From: CAYYJM01 sp964471755
Lineage (GTDB): Bacteria; Planctomycetota; Planctomycetia; Gemmatales; Gemmataceae
Length of the DNA stretch: 21,517 nt
Direction: 5' to 3'
Assembly (NCBI GenBank): GCA_964471755.1
Contig: CAYYJM010000090.1
Location: 1-21,517, forward strand
Part shown: positions 1-8,018 of the stretch, piece by piece
Layout of the letters: every line of letters begins with the position of its first letter
How positions within the stretch are numbered: position 1 is the first letter of the stretch
The notes under the pieces: generated by a model
The model's input: only the letters and a program-made list of their open reading frames with translations
Databases searched by the model: none
Told to the model about the DNA's origin: nothing
Translations under genes and position numbers: made by a program

Positions 1-1
1 T

Positions 2-1594
2 GTCTGGGTCGAGTGCGACGTCTGCCACGGTCAGCGTTACAACCCCGAGACGCTGGCCGTCCGCTACAAGGGCAAGAGCATCGCCGACGTGCTGGCGATG
101 AGCGTCGGCGACGCCCTGGCCCTGTTCGAGAATCTGCCGCGGATTCGCCGTATCCTCCAGACGCTGGTGGATGTCGGCCTCGACTACCTATCGCTCGGCC
201 AGGCCGCGCCGACGCTGTCCGGCGGTGAGGCCCAGCGCGTCAAGCTGGCGGCCGAGTTGGCCCGACCGAGTACGGGTCGGACGCTCTACGTCCTCGACGA
301 GCCGACGACCGGCCTGCACTTCGACGATGTCGCCAAGCTGCTCGAGGTGCTGCATCGCCTGGTCGATCTCGGCAACACAGTCATCGTCGTCGAACACAAT
401 CTCGACGTTCTCAAATCGGCCGACTGGATCATCGATCTCGGTCCGGAGGCTGGCCCCGGCGGTGGGCAGATCGTCGCGGCGGGCACGCCGGAGGAGATCG
501 TCGCCACACCGGGCGAGAGCCATACGGCCGCTCATCTCGCTCCGGTGCTGAAGGCTGGGCCGCACGCCGAACGGCCACGCTTCGATCCGATGGCCTGCGA
601 GGTGAAGCGCGCCGGCGACGTGGATCTCGACGAGGTCGGCAAGGGTGAAAAGATGCCGTGGGAGGTGGACGGCCAGCGTTGGCACACCGTCGAGCGGGTG
701 ACAACGGAAGGTCAGCCAGCCCGCTGGGAGGGGGCGATCCTGCCCTGGCTCGATGAGCGCATCCGCGAGGTCGGCACCTTCGGCGAGACGGACTGGAGCG
801 AGCGAACCGTCGTCGAGATTCCCGGCATCAAGAAGGGCGACGGCTGGTTCCTGCACGCCATGACCAGCCAGGAATGGCTCTTGCGGCTCGTCTTCCGCGT
901 CGGCAAGAATCGCTTCAAGAGCAAGGATCTGGTCGAACGCCTCGGCATCAAACCGCTCGATCAGAGTGAGGGGCTGAACCTGCCGGTCTACAGCCAGGAG
1001 GACCGCGTCTGGGTGACCGATCACAAGAAGAGTCCGTGGGTGTCGATCACGGTTCAGGTCCACGTTTTGAAGGAGATCGACACGCCGGCCTTCCGGGCGT
1101 TCCTGAAAGAGGCGGCCGAGTCGTTCCGGACGAACGTGCAGCGGATGCAGACGAAGCCGGAAGACGTCATGCCGTGGAAGGTGAACGGCGAGCGCTGGCA
1201 CCTCGGCGAGAAGGGTTTCCCGGCCGGCCGAAAGATCCGCTGGGACCGGGCGATTCTGCCACGGGTGATCGCCCTGGTGAAGGAGATCGAGCCGGGCGTG
1301 ACGATCGACTGGGGCACGCGCGATGCGATCACGCTGCGGGTGCCGGGCGTGACGCGGGCCTGGTGCAGCATCCGGACGAAGGACGCCGAGGCGCTGAAGT
1401 GTCGGTTCGTCGGCAAGGCGGGGCAGTTCAACCTGGCCCAACTGGAGGGTCTCGGCGAGGCGGAGATCGACAACGAGAAGATCGAGCTGGCCTTCCGTGA
1501 GTTGAGCGGCCCGACGTTGGCGAAGCTGCGCGAGGTGCTGACGGCCCATCTCGCGGGGTTCCGCGAGGTGTTCGGGAAGCGCTCGGCGGGATGA
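2..1594 (+). CDS. uvrA: Excinuclease ABC subunit UvrA, C-terminal part, with duplicated C-terminal extension (5' partial)
   Basis: UvrA is the DNA-damage-sensing ATPase of nucleotide excision repair. The gene enters from the left edge in the frame starting at base 2. The visible part opens with the distal CxxC of the C-terminal zinc finger (Cys codons at 14 and 23), followed by the family-typical GQRYNPETLAVRYKGK. The second ABC domain then shows the signature LSGGEAQRVKLAAEL (codons from 215), Walker B LYVLDEPTTGLH (from about 284) and the H-loop VIVVEHN (about 380-400). Ordinary UvrA ends near base 570 (SHTAAHLAPVL). Here the same frame continues for about 340 more residues, made of two related copies that each begin MPW-x-V-[DN]-G-x-RWH (653 and 1169). 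I do not recognise this extension as a named family. The only upstream ATG in view (89) is internal to the protein, not a start. UvrA identity is very sure; the function of the tail is unknown. Confidence 0.95.
   Translation, partial: VWVECDVCHGQRYNPETLAVRYKGKSIADVLAMSVGDALALFENLPRIRRILQTLVDVGLDYLSLGQAAPTLSGGEAQRVKLAAELARPSTGRTLYVLDEPTTGLHFDDVAKLLEVLHRLVDLGNTVIVVEHNLDVLKSADWIIDLGPEAGPGGGQIVAAGTPEEIVATPGESHTAAHLAPVLKAGPHAERPRFDPMACEVKRAGDVDLDEVGKGEKMPWEVDGQRWHTVERVTTEGQPARWEGAILPWLDERIREVGTFGETDWSERTVVEIPGIKKGDGWFLHAMTSQEWLLRLVFRVGKNRFKSKDLVERLGIKPLDQSEGLNLPVYSQEDRVWVTDHKKSPWVSITVQVHVLKEIDTPAFRAFLKEAAESFRTNVQRMQTKPEDVMPWKVNGERWHLGEKGFPAGRKIRWDRAILPRVIALVKEIEPGVTIDWGTRDAITLRVPGVTRAWCSIRTKDAEALKCRFVGKAGQFNLAQLEGLGEAEIDNEKIELAFRELSGPTLAKLREVLTAHLAGFREVFGKRSAG
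653..1570 (+). repeat. Tandem duplicated domain appended to UvrA (copies ~653-1140 and ~1169-1570)
   Basis: The two copies align by eye. Both start with MPWEVDGQRWH / MPWKVNGERWH, continue with an RW-(E/D)-x-AILP block leading into a helix (WLDERIREV / RVIALVKEI), then TDW / IDW, then a (V/L)-x-(I/V)PG strand, and end in an amphipathic helix with FR near the end. Copy one is about 160 residues and copy two about 135. Divergence is substantial, so this is an old protein-level duplication rather than a recent DNA repeat. A DNA- or partner-binding accessory role is only a guess. Confidence 0.75.
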
Positions 1595-1607
1595 GGGCCC
1601 CTGAACC

Positions 1608-2024
1608 GTGTTTGTTACGACCAATAAACTCGCCTTCGGGACGACGATCTGCGCCTTGACCGTCGGCTTTGGCGCTGTCATCGTGTTCGGCCTTGAAAGA
1701 ACCGAGTGGGCCCTGATCGTCGCCGCGCCGCTTATCACCATCACTGATCTGGTGTATCGCTGGTTCATCGGGAAGAGGGATTTGCTGGATCCCGACAAGG
1801 GCGGCCATGTGGCGTTCATCCCGCACTGGCTCATCGGGATCATCCTCGGGGGGATCGCCGCCCTGATGCTGCAAGGAGATCCACCTCCCCGCAGGCGCGG
1901 ATCGGTTCGACCAGCCGCTTCGACGAGGGCCTTAGTGGTTTCGGTGACCGAAGTTGGATCGCACCTCGTTGAACCGAATCGCGAGGAAGAGTACGATTCA
2001 GAATGTAGCCAGGGGCTTTCTTGA
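1608..2024 (+). CDS. Small hypothetical membrane protein
   Basis: This is a GTG-started reading frame 13 bases after the uvrA stop, with GAGGG at 1593-1597 as a reasonable ribosome-binding site. The first ~88 residues look like a genuine membrane protein: hydrophobic segments at about residues 9-28, 34-51 and 70-87, separated by short charged loops (LERTEWA; WFIGKRDLLDPDKGGH). The end of the third helix is followed by a proline/arginine-rich, low-complexity tail of about 50 residues that does not resemble the first part. That tail overlaps a plausible promoter for hicB, so the true protein may once have ended near base 1875, with the tail being read-through into non-coding DNA. No function can be assigned. 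It could be co-transcribed with uvrA. Confidence 0.6.
   Translation: MFVTTNKLAFGTTICALTVGFGAVIVFGLERTEWALIVAAPLITITDLVYRWFIGKRDLLDPDKGGHVAFIPHWLIGIILGGIAALMLQGDPPPRRRGSVRPAASTRALVVSVTEVGSHLVEPNREEEYDSECSQGLS
1969..1997 (+). promoter_or_regulatory. Possible sigma70-type promoter of hicBA
   Basis: TTGAAC (1969-1974) and TACGAT (1992-1997) are separated by 17 bases, each matching 4 of 6 consensus positions, and lie about 36 bases upstream of the hicB ATG. A GAATC/GATTC half-site pair (near 1977 and 1995) flanks the spacer and could be an operator, but it is only five bases long. This is inference from spacing and position. Confidence 0.35.
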
Positions 2025-2032
2025 GGTGCCGA

Positions 2033-2251
2033 ATGAAACTCACCGCCGTCTACCTGCAAGTCCCGGAAGGCTACATCGCCTTCGTCGAGGAGCTTCCCGG
2101 GGCCAACACGCAGGGCGATACGCTGGAAGAGGCCCGCGAGAACCTCCAGGAAGCCGTCGCCCTCATCCTGGAAGCCAACCGGGAGATGGCCGAGAAGTCC
2201 CTGGCCGGACAGACGGTGATCCGCGAGCCGTTTGAACTGGTCGGGCCATGA
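2033..2251 (+). CDS. hicB: HicB-type antitoxin
   Basis: This 72-residue protein has the partial RNase-H-like HicB/UPF0150 fold. The N-terminal strand (MKLTAVYLQVPEGYIAFVEE) is followed by the hallmark LPGANTQGDTLEEA and the helix RENLQEAVALILEA. HicB proteins bind and neutralise HicA and usually autorepress the operon. The ATG at 2033 is chosen over the in-frame TTG at 2021 because GAGG at 2023-2026 sits at good spacing and the HicB fold starts there. There is no separate ribbon-helix-helix or HTH domain after the fold, so DNA binding would have to involve the complex or is absent. Its stop overlaps the hicA start (ATGA), a sign of coupled translation that favours antitoxin before toxin. Confidence 0.88.
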   Translation: MKLTAVYLQVPEGYIAFVEELPGANTQGDTLEEARENLQEAVALILEANREMAEKSLAGQTVIREPFELVGP

Positions 2252-2433
2252 AGCGAATCGACCTGGTGCGACACCTGGAGGCCAACGGCTGCACGCTGCT
2301 CCGGGATCGCGGCAAGCACAGCGTCTACGTCAACCCGTCAAACAACCAGGTTACATCCGTACCACGCCACCGCGAGATCAACGACTACCTGGCACGGAAG
2401 ATTTGCCGCGATCTCGGGATCGCCGAACCATGA
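2248..2433 (+). CDS. hicA: HicA-type mRNA interferase toxin
   Basis: This 61-residue protein has the double-stranded-RNA-binding-like HicA fold. It shows the N-terminal helix (IDLVRHLEANGC), the strand carrying RDRGKHSVYVNP with the catalytic His of the family (GKHS, about residue 24), and the C-terminal VPRHREINDYLARKICRDLGI, which matches the family closely. HicA toxins cleave mRNA and tmRNA independently of the ribosome. The gene overlaps hicB by four bases. All expected motifs are present and the length is normal, so it appears intact. The hicB-hicA order is the reverse of the classical E. coli hicAB order but is common in other bacteria. Confidence 0.9.
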   Translation: MKRIDLVRHLEANGCTLLRDRGKHSVYVNPSNNQVTSVPRHREINDYLARKICRDLGIAEP

Positions 2434-2554
2434 GGCCCACCCCATCCAGAGACGATCGCGGCTCGTTCTGTGCTGGCCAGGCCCCGGCGTGGATGACAGA
2501 ATAGACGAACCGAGATCGTGCCTCCGTCGTTGCCCGGCTGCCAGAGGGCGTGGA

Positions 2555-4861
2555 ATGAACCGTCTGCTCGTACTCCTGGGTGTGTTCGCCGTGCCGAGCC
2601 TCGCGTCGGCGGCCGAGAAACCCATCGACTTCAACCGCGATGTCCGCCCGATCCTGTCGGACAAGTGCTTCGCCTGCCACGGACCGGATAAGAAGCATCG
2701 CAAGGCCGATCTCCGCCTCGACGTGGAGAAGGACGCGCTCGCATCCGGTGTCCTCGCGCCGGGCAAGCCGGCCGAGAGTTCGCTGGTCGAGCGGATCACC
2801 GCCGAGAAGACCGGCCGAATGCCTCCCGTGAAGTCGGGCAAGAAGCTCACCCCGACCGAGATCGACATCCTCAAACGCTGGATCGCCAGCGGCGCGAAGT
2901 ACGCCACTCACTGGGCCTTCGTTCCTCCCGTGAAGCACGCCCCGCCGACGACCCGACACCCGACGGCCAGCTGGATCGACGCCTTCGTCCTCGCCCGGCT
3001 CGAACGCGAGGGACTCGCCCCGTCGCCGCCGGCCGATCGTCGCACCCTCGCACGCCGGCTTCACTTCGACCTGACCGGCCTGCCGCCGCCGCCCGAGGAG
3101 GTGGATGCCTTCATCGCGGACACCAGCCCCGATGCCGGCGAGAAGCTGGTCGATCGCCTCCTCGCCAGCGAGCATTTCGGCGAACGGATGGCGAGCTACT
3201 GGCTCGACCAGGTGCGCTATGCCGACACGGTCGGCTACCACGGCGATCAGGACCACCACGCCGCGCCCTACCGCGACTACGTCATCGATGCCTTTAACCG
3301 GAACCTGGCCTTCGATCAGTTCACCCGCGAGCAGCTCGCCGGCGATCTGCTGCCGAACCCGACGACGGATCAGAAGATCGCCACCTGCTACAACCGCCTG
3401 TTGCAGACCTCGCACGAGGGCGGCGTCCAGCCGAAGGAGTACCTCGCCATCTACGCCGCCGATCGGGTACGCAATCTGTCGGCCGTCTGGATGGGAGCGA
3501 CGGTCGGCTGCGCGCAGTGCCACGATCACAAGTTCGATCCGTACACGGCACGGGACCACTACGCCCTGGCCGCGTTCTTCGCCGACGTGGACGAGGAGAA
3601 GCATCTTCGCGGCGGCGGGACGGACACCGTGCCGACGAAGCGGCCTCCCGAGATTCCCGTCCACACCCGGCGGGAGCGCGAGCGACTCGCCGACCTGGAG
3701 GCGAAGATCGCCACGGCAAGTACGCCGGATCTCGTCAAGGAACGCGACGCCCTGAGGAAGGCTCAGCGGCTGGTCATGGTGACGCAGGCGCTGCCGACGC
3801 CACGGACGATGCGTGTCCTGCCGCGCGGCAACTGGCTCGACGACTCCGGCCCGGTCGTCGAGCCGGCCATCCCGGCGTTCCTCGGCAAACTCGACACGAA
3901 GGGGCGAGCGACCCGACTCGATCTGGCGAACTGGCTGACCGACGCGAAGACCGGTGTCGGTGGGTTGACCGCCCGCGTGTTCGTCAACCGGCTCTGGTAT
4001 CTGTTCTTCGGCGCTGGCCTGTCGCGCTCCCTGGAGGATTTCGGCGGTCAGGGCGAGCCGCCGACGCATCCCGAGTTGCTCGACGCGCTCGCCGTCGCGT
4101 TCGTCGAATCGGGCTGGGACGTCAAGCACCTGGTCAAGCTGATCGTGATGAGCCGGGCGTATCAGCAGTCCTCGGCCGAGCGTGACGACCTCCGCGAGCG
4201 GGACCCGGAGAACCACCTCCTGGCCCGTCAGGGGCGCTGGCGTCTGCCGGCCGAGTCGATCCGCGACACGGCCCTGTTCGCCAGCGGTCTGATCGTCCTC
4301 GACGTTGGCGGCCTTCGGGCCAGGCCGTACCAGCCGGCTGGCTACTATCGCCATCTGAATTTCCCGAAGCGGACGTACGTCGCGGATACCGACGCGAAGC
4401 AGTGGCGACGCGGCGTCTACGTCCACTGGCAGCGGCAGTTCCTCCACCCGATGCTCAAGGCCTTCGATGCTCCGACCCGCGAGGAATGCACAGCGCGTCG
4501 GCCGCGCTCGAACACGCCCCTGGCGGCTCTCGTTCTGCTCAACGATCCGACGTTTGTCGAGTGCGCTCGCGTCCTGGCCCAGCGGACGCTCGCCGAGGCT
4601 GGGCCCACGGACGCCGACCGCCTGTCGTTCGCCTTCCGCCAGGCGACCGCGCGTCGGCCGGACGCCTTCGAGCGTGAGACGCTCACGAAACTGCTCGCCA
4701 CGAATCGAGCCACTTACCAGGCCGACGCGAAGGCCGCCGGGGCCCTGCTCAAGGTCGGTCTGGCTCCGCTGCCGAAGGACGTCGGCCCGGCCGAGCTGGC
4801 CGCCTGGACGGCAGTCTGTCGAGTCGTACTGAATCTGTCGGAAACCCTCACACGCGAGTGA
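2555..4861 (+). CDS. Secreted planctomycete cytochrome-type protein (PSCyt1-DUF1549-DUF1553)
   Basis: This 768-residue protein starts at ATG 2555, where a signal peptide (MNRLLVLLGVFAVPSLASAA) begins; the longer GTG start at 2489 would bury it. After cleavage comes a PSCyt1 domain (about residues 25-115) with a CxxCH heme site (C38, C41, H42) in FNRDVRPILSDKCFACHGPD. DUF1549/PSCyt2 (about 135-355) begins SWIDAFVLARLEREGLAPSP and contains a second CxxCH (C319, C322, H323) in GCAQCHDHKFDP. A charged coiled-coil-like stretch (about 372-407) follows, then DUF1553/PSD1 (about 420-745) with TARVFVNRLWYLFFGAGL. The two heme-type sites suggest a c-type cytochrome acting outside the cytoplasmic membrane; its substrate is not established. 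The DUF1501 gene follows after four bases, the usual planctomycete pairing. Confidence 0.93.
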   Translation: MNRLLVLLGVFAVPSLASAAEKPIDFNRDVRPILSDKCFACHGPDKKHRKADLRLDVEKDALASGVLAPGKPAESSLVERITAEKTGRMPPVKSGKKLTPTEIDILKRWIASGAKYATHWAFVPPVKHAPPTTRHPTASWIDAFVLARLEREGLAPSPPADRRTLARRLHFDLTGLPPPPEEVDAFIADTSPDAGEKLVDRLLASEHFGERMASYWLDQVRYADTVGYHGDQDHHAAPYRDYVIDAFNRNLAFDQFTREQLAGDLLPNPTTDQKIATCYNRLLQTSHEGGVQPKEYLAIYAADRVRNLSAVWMGATVGCAQCHDHKFDPYTARDHYALAAFFADVDEEKHLRGGGTDTVPTKRPPEIPVHTRRERERLADLEAKIATASTPDLVKERDALRKAQRLVMVTQALPTPRTMRVLPRGNWLDDSGPVVEPAIPAFLGKLDTKGRATRLDLANWLTDAKTGVGGLTARVFVNRLWYLFFGAGLSRSLEDFGGQGEPPTHPELLDALAVAFVESGWDVKHLVKLIVMSRAYQQSSAERDDLRERDPENHLLARQGRWRLPAESIRDTALFASGLIVLDVGGLRARPYQPAGYYRHLNFPKRTYVADTDAKQWRRGVYVHWQRQFLHPMLKAFDAPTREECTARRPRSNTPLAALVLLNDPTFVECARVLAQRTLAEAGPTDADRLSFAFRQATARRPDAFERETLTKLLATNRATYQADAKAAGALLKVGLAPLPKDVGPAELAAWTAVCRVVLNLSETLTRE

Positions 4862-4865
4862 TGTC

Positions 4866-6281
4866 ATGCACCCATTCCATCCCTGCACTCGCCGGGCGTT
4901 CCTGGCCACTACCGGGCTCGGTCTGGGCGGCGTCGCCCTCGGCACGCTCCTGGGACGAGAGGTCGCAGCGGCGGGAAAGCTGCGCGGCCTGGCCGGGCTG
5001 CCGCATCATCCACCGCGGGCGAAGCGCGTCATCTACCTGTACATGTCCGGCGGGCCGAGCCATCTGGAGACGTTCGACTACAAGCCGACGCTCGACAAAC
5101 TCAACGGCAAGCCGATGCCCGAGTCGTTCACGAAGGGCCAGCCGATCGCCCAGCTCCAGAACAAGGCCCTCAAGGTGCAGGGCCATCTGACGAAGTTCCA
5201 GAAGCACGGCCAGAGCGGCCAGTGGGTCAGCGACTACCTCCCCTGGACCGCGAAGGTCATCGACGATCTGGCTGTCGTCCGGTCGATGGTCACCGACCAG
5301 ATCAACCACGATCCGGCCCATACGATGATGAACACCGGCACGGCCCTCAGCGGTCGGCCGTCGATGGGTTCGTGGGTGACCTACGGCCTGGGCAGCGAGG
5401 CGGACGACCTGCCCGGTTTCGTCGTCATGACCAGCTTCGCCGGCCGCAATCCGCAGCCGATCTCGCAGCGCATGTGGGGCAACGGTTTCCTGCCCGGCAA
5501 GGTCCAGGGCGTCGAGTTCAACTCGACCGGCGAACCGGTCAACTATCTGGCCAATCCACCGGGTGTCTCGGCAGGCCAGCAGCGCGGCCTGGTCGATGCC
5601 GTCGCCGCCCTCGACCGCCATCGCAACGCCGTGGGGCGGAGTGCCGAGGTGGACACGCGCATCAGCCAGTATGAGATGGCCTTTCAGATGCAGGCGAGCG
5701 TGCCGGAATTGATGGACCTGTCGAAGGAGACGAAGGAGACACTCGACCTGTACGGCGCGACGCCCGGCGACGGCTCGTTCGCGTCGAACTGCCTGACGGC
5801 CCGCCGCCTGGCCGAGCGTGGCGTCCGCTTCATCCAGCTCTACCATCGCGACTGGGACCATCACGGCGATCTGGCGAAGTACATGGGCATCTGCTGCGGC
5901 GCGACCGACCGCGCGACGTGGGCTCTGCTGACCGATCTGAAACGGCGCGGCCTGCTCGACGATACGCTGCTCATCTGGGGCGGCGAATTTGGTCGGACGC
6001 CGATGTTCCAGGGCAAGGGCGGGCCGGGCCGCGATCACCACATCAAGGGCTTCTCGATGTGGCTGGCCGGCGGCGGCATCAAGGGCGGGATCAGCCACGG
6101 CGCGACCGACGAACTGGGCTACCATGCCGTCGAGGACGCGGTCCACGTCCGTGACCTGCATGCGACGGTCCTGCACTGCCTCGGGATCGATCACCTGAAA
6201 CTGTCGGTCAAATACCAGGGCCTGGACATGCGCCTGACCGGCGTCGAGGCGGCTGCACCGGTGGAGGCGATCCTTCAGTAG
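4866..6281 (+). CDS. DUF1501 protein, Tat-exported, alkaline-phosphatase-superfamily-like
   Basis: This 471-residue protein has a twin-arginine signal (CTRRAFLATTGLGLGGVALG), so it should be exported folded. DUF1501 is related to the alkaline phosphatase/sulfatase superfamily. Matching elements are IYLYMSGGPSHLETFD (residues ~56-70), the H/D-rich HRDWDHHGDL, GGEFGRTP (E374) and GRDHH (D390-H392), which sit where the family binds metal. The enzymatic activity of DUF1501 proteins is not established. The gene starts four bases after the upstream DUF1549/1553 stop and is surely in the same transcript. A bulged hairpin directly after the stop may end that transcript. It appears intact and of normal length. 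Confidence 0.93.
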   Translation: MHPFHPCTRRAFLATTGLGLGGVALGTLLGREVAAAGKLRGLAGLPHHPPRAKRVIYLYMSGGPSHLETFDYKPTLDKLNGKPMPESFTKGQPIAQLQNKALKVQGHLTKFQKHGQSGQWVSDYLPWTAKVIDDLAVVRSMVTDQINHDPAHTMMNTGTALSGRPSMGSWVTYGLGSEADDLPGFVVMTSFAGRNPQPISQRMWGNGFLPGKVQGVEFNSTGEPVNYLANPPGVSAGQQRGLVDAVAALDRHRNAVGRSAEVDTRISQYEMAFQMQASVPELMDLSKETKETLDLYGATPGDGSFASNCLTARRLAERGVRFIQLYHRDWDHHGDLAKYMGICCGATDRATWALLTDLKRRGLLDDTLLIWGGEFGRTPMFQGKGGPGRDHHIKGFSMWLAGGGIKGGISHGATDELGYHAVEDAVHVRDLHATVLHCLGIDHLKLSVKYQGLDMRLTGVEAAAPVEAILQ

Positions 6282-6282
6282 G

Positions 6283-6306
6283 CCCCCGGCTGAGTTTGCC
6301 GAGGGG
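6283..6306 (+). terminator. Possible hairpin terminator after cassette A
   Basis: CCCCCGGC (6283-6290), loop TGAGTTT, then GCCGAGGGG (6298-6306) form an 8-bp stem with one bulged A, starting two bases after the DUF1501 stop. There is no T-tract, so intrinsic termination is uncertain. Confidence 0.4.
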
Positions 6307-6344
6307 ACTTGCCCCCGAGTCGCGGCGTTGATAACGTACGGATC

Positions 6345-7685
6345 ATGACAGCCTGGTCTCCGACATCCTGGCGGAAGAAGCCTCTGCAACAGGGGGTGGC
6401 GTACCCCGACCCTGCCGCCCTGGCTCAGGTTCTGGAGATGCTCGCGCTGCTGCCGCCCCTGGTCACGAGCTGGGAAATCGAGTCCCTCAAGAACCAACTC
6501 GCGGCCGCCCAGCGCAACGAGGTCTTCCTGCTCCAGGGCGGCGATTGCGCCTAACGCTTCGCCGACTGTCGCGCGGAACCGCTCGTCGCCAAGCTCAAGG
6601 TGCTGATGCAGGTCAGCCTGGTGCTGGCCTACGGGAAGAGTTGCCGGGTGGTGCGTGTCGGCCGCTTCGCCGGTCAGTATGCCAAGCCCCGCTCCTCTGA
6701 CGTGGAAACCCGGGCCGGAGTGACCCTGCCCTGCTATCGCGGCGACCTCGTCAATGGACCGGAGTTCACTTCCGAGACGCGCACCCCCGATCCGCAGCGA
6801 CTCCTTCGCGGCTACGAACGAGCCGGCCTGACCCTCAACTTCATCCGCTCCCTGGTCGGTGGCGGCTTCGCCGATCTGCACCATCCGGAATGGTGGAGTC
6901 TGGACTTCGCCCGTGATGTGCCCCACTACCACGACTATCAGGAAGTGGTTCGGCACATCACCGAGGCCCTGCATTTCCTCGAAACGATGGGCGGTCGCCG
7001 GCTGGACGAGGTTCGTCGGCTGGAATTCTTCGCCAGCCATGAGGGCTTGCAACTCGACTACGAACAGGCCCTGACGCGCCGGGTGCCCCACCGCGAGGGC
7101 TGGTACAACCTCAGCACGCACTTCCCCTGGATCGGCAACCGTACCCGCGACCTGAACGGTGCGCACGTCGAGTTCTTCCGGGGGTTGGCCAACCCGATGG
7201 CAGTCAAGATCGGCCCGGGCCTGAGCCCGGAGGAACTGCTCGATCTGATCGCCATCCTCAACCCGAGCGACGAGCCGGGCCGTCTGACGCTCATCCATCG
7301 CTTCGGGCATGGCCGAATCGCCTCGGAACTGCCGCCCCTGGTCGATGCCGTGCGTCGTTCCGCTCGAACGGTCCTGTGGTGCTGCGATCCCATGCACGGC
7401 AACACCATCACCGCCTCCACCGGCCGCAAGACGCGCCGCTTCGGCGACATCCTGACGGAACTGGAAACGGCCTTCGACATCCACACCGACGCGGGCGGAT
7501 TCCTGGGCGGCGTCCACTTCGAGTTGACCGGCGACAACGTCACCGAGTGCCTGGGCGGAGCCCGCAGCCTCTCCGAGATCGATCTCGAACGCGCCTACGA
7601 GACCGAAGTCGATCCGCGCCTCAACTACGAACAGGCCCTCGAGCTGTCCCTGTTGATCGCCCGTCGCTTTCAGAAGCGTCGGTGA
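6345..7685 (+). pseudogene. Class II (plant-type) DAHP synthase interrupted by an in-frame TAA
   Basis: This enzyme condenses phosphoenolpyruvate and erythrose-4-phosphate, the first step of the shikimate pathway. ATG 6345 gives the family-typical start TAWSPTSWRKKPLQQ. The frame is intact to 7685 (446 codons) except for TAA at 6552-6554 (codon 70), in LLQGGDCA-stop-RFADC where the family has Glu; GAA to TAA is one base change. Everything else looks functional: metal ligands C68, H351 (CCDPMHGNT), E393 (GGVHFEL) and D423 (ETEVDPRLN), and phosphate/substrate residues R107 (GRFAGQ), K288 (VKIGP) and R319 (IHRFG). As I recall the numbering, these keep a constant 18-19 offset from the M. tuberculosis enzyme. 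Asn265 (WIGNRTR) replaces the usual acidic residue. It may be a sequencing error, a fresh nonsense mutation or, less likely, read-through. Internal starts after the stop would lack the Cys ligand. Confidence 0.88.
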
Positions 7686-8018
7686 CTGCTGACCGCACTT
7701 CCCTGCCGGCATTACTGACTCTCCCCTCTGACCTTTTCCCGTGAATCTCGGCGAAGTTCTGGAACTCTTTCGCGAACTCGACTTCTAATAAGACAAAGCC
7801 ATGCGATTCGATCTTTATGGCTGAAGTCGATCCGGACGTTGATCGCGCTTCCTCAAAGGAGGAATGGACGAGGGCTGGCAGGAACCGCACAGCGGGTGTG
7901 CGATCGGGGCGCAGTTCCGCTTCCTGCACGGGCCTTTCGGACGGAATCAGGGCCGAATTTCACGCGGCACACTTGTTGCTCAGGATGGCTGGGCTCCTCG
8001 AACACCGGGGTTCGTGAC
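7686..8018. other. Intergenic region of 333 bases
   Basis: No convincing gene is seen here. A strong-looking AAAGGAGG (7855-7862) lies one base before an ATG (7864) that would open a 57-codon frame ending at 8036, overlapping the next gene; the spacing is too short for a good start and the peptide resembles nothing I know. The left part is rich in short CTGACC/CTCTGACC motifs of the kind also found at 11560-11590. The region separates the DAHP synthase from the Rid-like gene and probably holds the latter's promoter, which I cannot pinpoint. Confidence 0.5.

Noticed and set aside
2489..2554. Longer GTG start for the cassette A DUF1549/1553 protein
   Set aside because: It would place 22 charged residues before a textbook signal peptide that begins at ATG 2555.
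2378..4945. Minus-strand open frame of 855 codons opposite the cassette A DUF1549/1553 gene
   Set aside because: It mirrors a strongly coding, motif-rich gene; long antisense frames are expected in GC-rich DNA and the translation shows no recognisable domain.
6552..6554. Stop codon as a selenocysteine or pyrrolysine site
   Set aside because: The codon is TAA, not TGA or TAG, and the aligned family residue is Glu.
4848..7712. Minus-strand open frame of 954 codons across DUF1501 and the DAHP synthase
   Set aside because: It overlaps two well-recognised plus-strand genes and an intergenic gap; composition is typical of a codon-position shadow.
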